Shown here: positions 1-5,440 of the stretch, piece by piece
Numbering within the stretch: the first letter of the stretch is position 1
Layout of the letters: every line of letters begins with the position of its first letter
NCBI GenBank assembly: GCA_004555535.1
Contig: SFHU01000112.1
Location: forward strand, 1-9,358
Length of the DNA: 9,358 nucleotides
Reading direction: 5' to 3'
From: Clostridiales bacterium
GTDB lineage: Bacteria; Bacillota; Clostridia; Christensenellales; Aristaeellaceae
The notes under the pieces: model-generated
The model's input: the letters and a program-made list of their open reading frames with translations, nothing else
Databases searched by the model: none
Told to the model about the DNA's origin: nothing
Made by a program: the position numbers and the translations under genes

Positions 1-257
1 CAGGGCACGGCATAGGTGATGAAGCGGACGCCCTTCTTTGCGTCAAAGCGTTTGGCGGCGCAGATCAGCCCGACATATCCGGCCTGAGCAAGCTCCTCCT
101 GCGTCATCACGGACGACGGGACGAGGAGCCTTCGGGCCAGATGGCGCAGCAGCGCATCGTACGGGCTGAGCAATTCACAAAGCGCCTGCGGATCTCCATT
201 TTGACGGATGCGCGCGATCAGTTCGTTCTCTTCGCAGATGTCCCGCTGCGCGTTCAT
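1..257 (-). CDS. sigF: RNA polymerase sigma-F factor (SpoIIAC), N-terminal part, cut by window edge
   Basis: First 85 codons of a sigma-70 family protein that continues beyond base 1. Sigma-F directs early forespore-specific transcription and is held inactive by SpoIIAB. The visible part covers an N-terminal segment and core of region 2: residues 54-71 (EELAQAGYVGLICAAKRF) are the region 2.1-2.2 helix that contacts core polymerase, and VRFITYAVP (77-85) is the start of region 2.3, with the TYAVP signature of sporulation sigma factors SigF/SigG. The start is ATG at 257-255, overlapping the spoIIAB stop in an ATGA. No well-spaced Shine-Dalgarno precedes it, so translation probably depends on coupling. 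The DNA-binding regions 3 and 4 are outside the window. Sigma-F is preferred over sigma-G because of its place as third gene after spoIIAA and spoIIAB. Confidence 0.93.
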   Translation of the reverse strand, partial: MNAQRDICEENELIARIRQNGDPQALCELLSPYDALLRHLARRLLVPSSVMTQEELAQAGYVGLICAAKRFDAKKGVRFITYAVP

Positions 258-676
258 GCCTCGACAAGCGACTTTTCCATGTGGACGACGGTTCCGCAGT
301 CCGGCGCGGACTGCACGCGCAGCACATCCATGAACGACTGCATCAGCGCAAAGCCCATGCCCGTGCGCTCCTGATCGGGCTGCGTCGTGAAGAAGGGCTG
401 CATCGCCTCCTCCACATTGGCGATTCCCCGCCCGAAATCCTCGACCTCGACGGTCAGCACGTCGCCCTCAATGCCGGCCCGCAGAAGAATCCGCCCATCC
501 CGGGTATCATAGGCATGCACAACCGCATTGGTCACGGCCTCGCTGACCGCCGTGCGCACCTCCGAAACGACGCTGAGCGTCGGATTGACGCGCACGAGGA
601 ACGCGCTAATGACCATCCGCGCAAAGGCCTCGTTTTCCGGCTGGGACAGAAACGTCAGCTCCATCTGATTCTTCAT
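254..676 (-). CDS. spoIIAB: Anti-sigma-F factor and serine kinase SpoIIAB
   Basis: A 140-residue protein (B. subtilis SpoIIAB has 146) of the GHKL ATPase fold. Known role: it binds and inhibits sigma-F and phosphorylates SpoIIAA with ATP. The similarity runs from the first residues (MKNQMELTF) onward. Visible motifs are the N-box with E46 and N50 (SEAVTNAVVHAY), the DxGxG-type box D80-F-G82-R-G84, and the ATP-lid glycines in ERTGMGF (103-109). R20 in NEAFAR lines up with the B. subtilis Arg20 known to contact both sigma-F and SpoIIAA. The start at 676 is chosen because it gives the family N-terminus and an ATGA overlap with the spoIIAA stop. An AGGAGGG lies rather far upstream (about 10-12 bases). 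The frame is open to 769, but the added 31 residues fall inside spoIIAA and have no counterpart in the family. The 3' end overlaps sigF by four bases. Confidence 0.97.
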   Translation of the reverse strand: MKNQMELTFLSQPENEAFARMVISAFLVRVNPTLSVVSEVRTAVSEAVTNAVVHAYDTRDGRILLRAGIEGDVLTVEVEDFGRGIANVEEAMQPFFTTQPDQERTGMGFALMQSFMDVLRVQSAPDCGTVVHMEKSLVEA

Positions 677-999
677 GGCTCGTCCCGCCCTCCTTCCGGC
701 AATTCTCCGATGATTCTGTGCAGGCCGGCCATCCTGAACAGCCTGTCCACCGGCGGATGAAGCCCGCATGCGAAGACGGCGCCTCCGCGCGCCGCCATCG
801 TCTTGTAGCGCCCGATCACCATGCCGATGCCCGAGCTGTCCATGAACGTGACCTGAGTGAAATCGAGCCAGAGCTCGCGGATGGACAAATCCTTCAGCTG
901 CTGCTCAATCTGCGCGCGCAGCCCTTCGGCTGCGCAATGGTCGATCTCCCCGACCAGAAAGACGCGCAGCCTGCCCTTGCCGCGCTCAAACGTGACCAT
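673..999 (-). CDS. spoIIAA: Anti-anti-sigma factor SpoIIAA
   Basis: A 108-residue STAS-domain protein (B. subtilis SpoIIAA has 117). Unphosphorylated SpoIIAA displaces SpoIIAB from sigma-F; SpoIIAB phosphorylates it, and the phosphatase SpoIIE reactivates it. The hallmark FMDSSGIGMVIGRYK spans residues 52-66; S55 aligns with the phosphorylated Ser58 of B. subtilis. VGEIDHCAAEGLR (16-28) and VDRLFRMAGL also match the family. The ATG at 999 is chosen because it gives a family-like N-terminus (MVTFERGKGR) and has GGAGGG eight bases upstream. The frame stays open to another ATG at 1032, which would add 11 atypical residues and put the candidate promoter inside the coding region. It is the first gene of the spoIIA operon and overlaps spoIIAB by four bases. 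In B. subtilis dacF lies upstream; here a divergent PBP gene occupies that place. Confidence 0.96.
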   Translation of the reverse strand: MVTFERGKGRLRVFLVGEIDHCAAEGLRAQIEQQLKDLSIRELWLDFTQVTFMDSSGIGMVIGRYKTMAARGGAVFACGLHPPVDRLFRMAGLHRIIGELPEGGRDEP

Positions 1000-1023
1000 T
1001 CCGCTTTCCCTCCCCCTGCCGGC

Positions 1024-1052
1024 ATTGTACACAGTATGGATATGCCGTCAGT
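1024..1052 (-). promoter_or_regulatory. Candidate sigma-A-like promoter of the spoIIA operon
   Basis: On the minus strand a TACAAT (-10, at 1029-1024) matches five of six bases of TATAAT. Seventeen bases upstream is ACTGAC (1052-1047), or with a 16-base spacer CTGACG, a fair -35. The predicted transcript start, near 1017, would leave only about 18 bases before the spoIIAA ATG, which is short but still includes the ribosome binding site. In B. subtilis this operon uses sigma-H and Spo0A. I searched for a sigma-H promoter (AGGA-type -35, GAAT -10) and for TGTCGAA Spo0A boxes here and found no convincing match, so this is only a plausible candidate. Confidence 0.35.
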
Positions 1053-1054
1053 TC

Positions 1055-1072
1055 CGCGATCATGACATCGCG
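1055..1072. repeat. Short inverted repeat between the two divergent promoter candidates
   Basis: CGCGAT (1055-1060) and ATCGCG (1067-1072) are perfect inverted arms separated by six bases (CATGAC). The repeat sits between the -35 candidates of the spoIIAA-directed and PBP-directed promoters. Its position would suit a regulator of both, but arms this short can arise by chance in GC-rich DNA. Confidence 0.25.
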
Positions 1073-1073
1073 C

Positions 1074-1103
1074 GCATAGCTTTTCCCGCGCCGGGGAAGA
1101 ACA
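1074..1103 (+). promoter_or_regulatory. Candidate sigma-F (forespore) promoter of the PBP gene
   Basis: GCATA at 1074-1078 matches the sigma-F -35 consensus GCATR exactly. After exactly 15 bases comes GGGAAGAACA (1094-1103), which resembles the sigma-F -10 element (GG..A.A.T-type): the GG and the key adenines are present, while the conserved T is a C or an A depending on alignment. Transcription would begin around 1110, leaving about 30 bases before the ATG at 1141 with the GGAGG in between. No equally good sigma-A promoter was seen on this strand. The match was made by eye. Confidence 0.45.
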
Positions 1104-1140
1104 AAGGCGGTATCAGTTGCTCAAGCGGAGGCGATCATCC

Positions 1141-3504
1141 ATGACAAAGAGGAAAAAGTGCATCGTTTGGGCGGCCTCCGTGATCGCCCTTCTTGCCGCA
1201 GCGGTTCTCGCCTTCGTGCTGGTCTTTGATGTTGCCCACTGGCAGCGCCTTGATCCCCAGCGCCTGCACGCACTCGCGCAGACCTCCACGCTCTATGACA
1301 GAAACGGCGAGCTCATCAGCGAGCTGAGGGGCACAGAAAACAGGACGGTCGTCTCCCTCTCGGAGGTGCCGCTCAGGACGCAGCAGGCTTTTCTCGCCGC
1401 GGAGGATCTGCGCTTTTACTCGCACAGGGGCATCGATCTCTACCGCATCTTCGGCGCGCTGGTCAGCAATATCCGCTCCGGCTCCTTTTCCGAGGGTGCC
1501 AGCACCATCACCCAGCAGTTGGCCAAGCTGACACACCTGAGCGCTGAAAAGACGATCCGCCGCAAGCTCGAGGAGGTTTTCCTCGCCCTGCAGATCGAGC
1601 AGGCATACAGCAAGGACGAGATTCTGGAGCTTTATCTCAACACGGTCTATTTTGGCCGGGGCGCCTACGGCATTCAGGCCGCCGCCCGCGCCTACTTCGG
1701 CGTCGACGCCTCGGAACTGACACTCTCCCAGAGCGCCGCGCTGGCCGCGACCATCAAGGCTCCATCCGCCTATGCGCCGCACACCAACCCGGAGACCAAC
1801 CGTTCTCGAAGGATCTACATTCTGGAAACGATGCTGGAAAACGGCATGATTTCGCAGGAGGAATGTGACGAAGCGAAGGCCGAAAGCGTCTGGGTGCTCG
1901 CCCAGCAGGAGGAGACCGTCTTTGAAAGCTGGTATGCGGATGAGGCCCTGCGTGCCAGCCAGGAGCTGCTGGGGCTCTCCGCCGACGAGGTGCTCAACGG
2001 CGGCTTTGATATCCACACGGCCCTTGATCCGGCGCTGCAGGCCGCCGCGGACAGCGTTTATCAGGATGGATCGCTCTTCCCCGCCAACGCCTCGGACGGA
2101 ACGCCCGTGCAGAGCGCCATGGCCGTCATCGACACCGCAAGCGGCGCGATCCGGGCCATGGTCGGAGGCCGGGATTACGCTGTGCGCCGAGGCCTCAACC
2201 GGGCGACGCAGATGCGCCGTCAGCCCGGCTCCGCGCTCAAGCCGCTGGCCGTCTACGGGCCGGCGCTTGAGCTGGGCTATACGACCGCTTCCGTGCTGCT
2301 GGATGAGAAGACGAGCTTCAACGGCTATACCCCGCAGAATGCTGGCGACCGCTATTATGGCCGGGTTACGATGCGCACAGCCATCCGCAACTCGCTCAAC
2401 ACGACAGCCGTACGGCTGCTGGATGAAATCGGCATTGAAAGCGGCATCGAATACCTGAGCCGGATGGGCATTCCCTCGCAGGCCAGCGACAAAAACCTCT
2501 CGCTGGCCCTGGGCTCCATGACCTACGGCGTGACGCCGGTCGAGCTGGCGGCGGCATATGTTCCCTATGCCAACGGCGGCATCTATCACGAGCCCTACTG
2601 CATCGAGCGGATTGTCTCCGCCGACGGGCATGTCGTCTATGAGCGCGAGGAAAATGCCCGCCGCGTGATTTCCGAGCAGAACGCGTATCTGATGACCTCG
2701 CTGCTCCAGTCCGTCGTCACCAGCGGCACGGGCACGCGCATGCTCTCCGCCGGGACGCCCGTCGCCGGAAAGACGGGAACCGTCTCTATGACAGGCGGCA
2801 ACCGCGATATCTGGATGGCCGCGTATACGCCCGAGCTCTCCGTCAGCGTCTGGATGGGCTTTGATCAGACGGACGCCTCGCACAAGATCCCCAACGGCAT
2901 CACGGGCGGCAAGAACACCGCCTCGCTTGCCGCGGCCTTCCTCAAGCAGGTCTATGCGGACAGGGACAAGCCCGATTTCACTACGCCCGACGGCATCGTC
3001 TGGCTGACCATCGACAAGCGCGCGCTGACCACCCGCGGCTCCGTGCTGCTGGCCAGCGACTCGACACCCAAGGAATACCGCCTCAGCGAGGTTTTTGCGA
3101 CCTCCAACAGGCCGTATTCTGTCTCCGATCTGTGGAATGCGCCGCCCGCGCCCTCCTCCTTCTATGTCTCGCACGATGCGGCCGGCTATCCGGAGCTGCA
3201 CTTCAAGGCGGCTGCCGCCGCGCGCTACCGCATCCAGCGGGACGCCGTCGGCGAATCCGTCATCCTGACGGAAATGTTGGGCTCCGCCGGCCAGAATATG
3301 ACCTATAGCGACTATTCCGCGCAGCCCGGCGTGCTCTACACCTATCGCGTGATCCCGATTCACGAGGAGTTGCTCCAGCAGGGCGTCTGGCTGGAGGGCA
3401 ATCAGGCTGTTCAGCTCGCCCAGCGCACGACGGCCTCCGCCGCGGGCGGTCTGCTGGCCGGGCTGCGGAGCCTGCTCCCCGCATGGTCGCAGGGCGGACA
3501 ATAA
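1141..3504 (+). CDS. Class A penicillin-binding protein (bifunctional transglycosylase/transpeptidase, PBP1A-like)
   Basis: A 787-residue peptidoglycan synthase acting outside the membrane: it polymerises lipid II glycan strands and cross-links the peptides. A basic N-terminus (MTKRKK) is followed by one membrane anchor (about 8-30). The glycosyltransferase 51 domain (about 50-225) has EDLRFYSHRG with catalytic E88, GASTITQQLAK (119-129), RKLEE with E145, and LNTVYFGRGAYGI. The transpeptidase domain (about 325-605) has S364-A-L-K367, S418-L-N420 and K544-T-G-T. After it comes a possible fibronectin III-like C-terminal domain (about 665-762). ATG at 1141 is preferred over an in-frame TTG at 1117 because GGAGG (1127-1131) lies nine bases before it. 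The gene is divergent from spoIIAA. A sigma-F-like upstream sequence suggests a sporulation role like that of B. subtilis PbpF/PbpG, but orthology to either is not shown, so no symbol is given. Confidence 0.95.
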   Translation: MTKRKKCIVWAASVIALLAAAVLAFVLVFDVAHWQRLDPQRLHALAQTSTLYDRNGELISELRGTENRTVVSLSEVPLRTQQAFLAAEDLRFYSHRGIDLYRIFGALVSNIRSGSFSEGASTITQQLAKLTHLSAEKTIRRKLEEVFLALQIEQAYSKDEILELYLNTVYFGRGAYGIQAAARAYFGVDASELTLSQSAALAATIKAPSAYAPHTNPETNRSRRIYILETMLENGMISQEECDEAKAESVWVLAQQEETVFESWYADEALRASQELLGLSADEVLNGGFDIHTALDPALQAAADSVYQDGSLFPANASDGTPVQSAMAVIDTASGAIRAMVGGRDYAVRRGLNRATQMRRQPGSALKPLAVYGPALELGYTTASVLLDEKTSFNGYTPQNAGDRYYGRVTMRTAIRNSLNTTAVRLLDEIGIESGIEYLSRMGIPSQASDKNLSLALGSMTYGVTPVELAAAYVPYANGGIYHEPYCIERIVSADGHVVYEREENARRVISEQNAYLMTSLLQSVVTSGTGTRMLSAGTPVAGKTGTVSMTGGNRDIWMAAYTPELSVSVWMGFDQTDASHKIPNGITGGKNTASLAAAFLKQVYADRDKPDFTTPDGIVWLTIDKRALTTRGSVLLASDSTPKEYRLSEVFATSNRPYSVSDLWNAPPAPSSFYVSHDAAGYPELHFKAAAAARYRIQRDAVGESVILTEMLGSAGQNMTYSDYSAQPGVLYTYRVIPIHEELLQQGVWLEGNQAVQLAQRTTASAAGGLLAGLRSLLPAWSQGGQ

Positions 3505-3512
3505 ACTGACAT

Positions 3513-3551
3513 AAAAAACGGGATATCCGCCGGATCAGGGCGGATATCCCG
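3513..3551 (-). terminator. Strong intrinsic terminator of the minus-strand operon, possibly bidirectional
   Basis: A perfect 13-bp stem (3519-3531 with 3539-3551) closes a 7-base loop. Read on the minus strand, it follows the stop of the TPR gene by 18 bases and is followed directly by six T's (A's at 3513-3518 on the plus strand). That makes it a textbook Rho-independent terminator for the four-gene operon. It begins 14 bases after the PBP stop codon. On the plus strand only a weak, interrupted T-rich tail follows, so termination of the PBP gene here is possible but less certain. It fills most of the 65-base gap between the converging genes. Confidence 0.9.
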
Positions 3552-3569
3552 TCATTCAGTTTGATTCAG

Positions 3570-4262
3570 TCAGCCGCCAATCTCCCGTAGCTTTTCGTCG
3601 ATCATCTCGGGCGTAGCGTAGTTGAGCGGCGAGAAGAAGCCCTCACGCGAGATGCGCAGGCGCTCGCGGGCCTTCTCGAGATCACCCGCCTCGATGTCGT
3701 AGAGCGCCAGGAAGTAGTTCGTGTCGATGGCCTTGGGCTTGAGCGCGATGGCCTTGTCAAAATACGGCCTGGCCGCCTCCTTGTCTCCGAGCAGGCGGTA
3801 ATACGTCTGGCCGAGGTTGTCCAGGAAGACCGGATCGGTCTCGTCGTATTCAAGCGCCTCCTTGTTGAAGGCCAGCGCGTCCTCCGCATCGCCCTTCTCA
3901 ATCTTGAGGTAGCCGATGATGCTGTAGATCGTGCCGTTCTTCATGTGGCGGAATTCGTCCATGAGGATCTCCAGCGCGCGGTCCAGATGTCCCTTCTGCC
4001 AGAGAATGATGGCGTAGTTGATGTGGATGTCCGCCTTGTCCTTGGGCTGCAGGCCGGGCAGCTTCTCCATCTTCTTGAGCACCTCGAGCGCGCGGTCAAA
4101 CTGCCCCTTGCGGATCAGCAGCACGCTGTATCCGCGCAGCAGGCGGGGCTTGTCCATGCCCTTGTCGTATGCCTCGTTGTACAGTTCGAGCGCCTTGTCG
4201 TATTCGCCCTTTCCGTGTGCGGTCAGCGCCTTGTTGCCGGCCATGTTGCCCATAAAGCTCAT
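3570..4262 (-). CDS. Tetratricopeptide-repeat (TPR) protein, last gene of the mrfAB operon
   Basis: A 230-residue soluble protein with no signal peptide or membrane segment, built almost entirely of about six TPR-like helical hairpins (roughly residues 7-36, 39-66, 78-104, 110-140, 144-177 and 178-206). Typical TPR pattern residues are visible, for example GKGEYDKALELYNEAY, KGQFDRALEVLKK, KGHLDRALEIL and NLGQTYYRLLGDKEAARPYFDKAIAL. TPR arrays are protein-binding scaffolds; no catalytic motif is seen, so the specific function is unknown. The ATG at 4262 has GGAGG eight bases upstream, and its first four bases overlap the mrfB stop (ATGA), implying coupled translation. A strong terminator follows 18 bases after the stop. 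Because MrfB itself ends in a TPR-like helical region, this protein may bind MrfA or MrfB, but that is inference from gene order only. Confidence 0.9.
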   Translation of the reverse strand: MSFMGNMAGNKALTAHGKGEYDKALELYNEAYDKGMDKPRLLRGYSVLLIRKGQFDRALEVLKKMEKLPGLQPKDKADIHINYAIILWQKGHLDRALEILMDEFRHMKNGTIYSIIGYLKIEKGDAEDALAFNKEALEYDETDPVFLDNLGQTYYRLLGDKEAARPYFDKAIALKPKAIDTNYFLALYDIEAGDLEKARERLRISREGFFSPLNYATPEMIDEKLREIGG

Positions 4263-5440
4263 GATTGCTTCCTCCCGTTTCCAGATTGATTGTCAAGCCT
4301 CCGCTGTTTCTCCTGCAATCGGGCGATCCTTCGCCGGATCATCTCGAGCTGCATCTCGTTAATTCCTGTGAGCGGCGCGCTGCCAAGAGCCTGGCGCAGC
4401 GCGCTGCGGGCGCAGGCAAGCGCCTGCGGAATGTCCTTTGCAATGTGCTCGTAATACTTGGCGAGCTCGATGTAGGGCCATGTCCCGCCCTCGCCCCGAG
4501 CGATCATCTCCCGCCAGGAATCCGCAGCAGCCTCCCATTCACGCGTGTGCTTGTAGCTGGAGGCCAGATGCATGTGCGCCTGCGCGGAGAGCGTGCTGTG
4601 CCCCAGAATTTTGAGGCAGGCGCGCCCCTGCTCCGTGCGTCCGCCGCGCAGCAAAACCCTGCCGACGCTGTAGACATCCTCTTCGTGCGTGAGCTGCTGC
4701 GGGCTCCGGTAGGCCGCGCACAGATGCGCCGTGAGCACCGCGAGGCTGCGCACATCCTGAAGGTTGTGCCGCAGCACATCCTCAAGGAGCGCGAATTCCC
4801 CGGTCTTGAGGAAGTCAAAGTACCGCTGGGGCACCTGAGCGCCCGGAAGGTCGTCCCCGCGCGGCTGCCCCAGCACGGCCTCCTCGAGGGCCGAAAGATT
4901 GCAGCGCCCCAGGCGCAGCTTATAGACCCGCCTGGCCGCGTGCAGCAGATCCAGATGCGGCCAGCGCGTGACGCTCAGCCGGATGCGGTTCATGACCATC
5001 CGCGATTCCAGCAGCGGCAGATCGAAGCTCTTGCCGTTGAAGGACACTACGGTGTCAAACCGCTCAAAGAGCTGTGCGATTTCCGCGAGCATGGCGGCCT
5101 CCTCGCCATAATCGCGCATGACATACTGCCGGATCACCATGCCGTCGCCGGTCAGAAACCCCACGCCGATCTCAAACGCCAGTGTGCCCGCGCCGCCGCT
5201 GAGGCCCGTCGTCTCCGTGTCCAGAAACAGCAACTTGCGCACGTCCCACGCCGTCCCCACGAACAGCGGGTCGCAGGCGCGCACCTCGTCAAGCGTCGTC
5301 TGCTCGATGCCGTCGAGGTCGGGAAGCGGCACGACGTGCTCCCGGCAGAAGAATGGCTCCTTTCTGGGTGGCGGCGCGCTGCTGCGCGCGCCCGGCGCGG
5401 CGGAGGAAACCGCCATCAGCCTTTCCCGAAGGCTCCTCAT
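4259..5440 (-). CDS. mrfB: MrfB (YprB) DEDDh-type 3'-5' exonuclease with TPR-like C-terminus
   Basis: A 393-residue protein (B. subtilis YprB about 413). The RNase H-like exonuclease domain spans about 68-240. Its metal-binding residues are visible: D74 and E76 in LFLDTETTGL, D140 in FNGKSFDLPLL, and H225/D229 in RHNLQDV, with D164 in HLDLL as a further conserved acidic position; the histidine spacing marks the DEDDh class. The rest (about 250-380) is helical and TPR-like (YSVGRVLLRGGRTEQGRACL, HMHLASSYKHTREWEAAADSW). In B. subtilis MrfB works with the helicase MrfA to remove mitomycin C lesions independently of UvrABC; that role is taken from the family. The N-terminal 25 or so residues are low-complexity and rich in Ala, Ser, Pro and Arg. 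The start is ATG at 5440, overlapping the mrfA stop (ATGA), with only a weak AAGG farther upstream. The stop overlaps the TPR gene start by four bases. Confidence 0.93.
   Translation of the reverse strand: MRSLRERLMAVSSAAPGARSSAPPPRKEPFFCREHVVPLPDLDGIEQTTLDEVRACDPLFVGTAWDVRKLLFLDTETTGLSGGAGTLAFEIGVGFLTGDGMVIRQYVMRDYGEEAAMLAEIAQLFERFDTVVSFNGKSFDLPLLESRMVMNRIRLSVTRWPHLDLLHAARRVYKLRLGRCNLSALEEAVLGQPRGDDLPGAQVPQRYFDFLKTGEFALLEDVLRHNLQDVRSLAVLTAHLCAAYRSPQQLTHEEDVYSVGRVLLRGGRTEQGRACLKILGHSTLSAQAHMHLASSYKHTREWEAAADSWREMIARGEGGTWPYIELAKYYEHIAKDIPQALACARSALRQALGSAPLTGINEMQLEMIRRRIARLQEKQRRLDNQSGNGRKQS

Noticed and set aside
677..769. An N-terminal extension of SpoIIAB up to an upstream ATG at 769.
   Set aside because: It lies inside spoIIAA and adds residues with no counterpart in the family; the ATG at 676 gives the expected MKNQMELTF start.
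1117..1140. A TTG start eight codons upstream for the PBP.
   Set aside because: It lacks a good ribosome binding site, whereas the ATG at 1141 has GGAGG nine bases upstream.
1135..3501. A 788-codon open frame on the minus strand, covering nearly the whole PBP gene.
   Set aside because: It mirrors the PBP reading frame and stays open because of GC-rich codon use. The translation is rich in Gly, Arg, His and Asp with no recognisable domain, while the plus-strand frame has complete GT51 and transpeptidase motifs.
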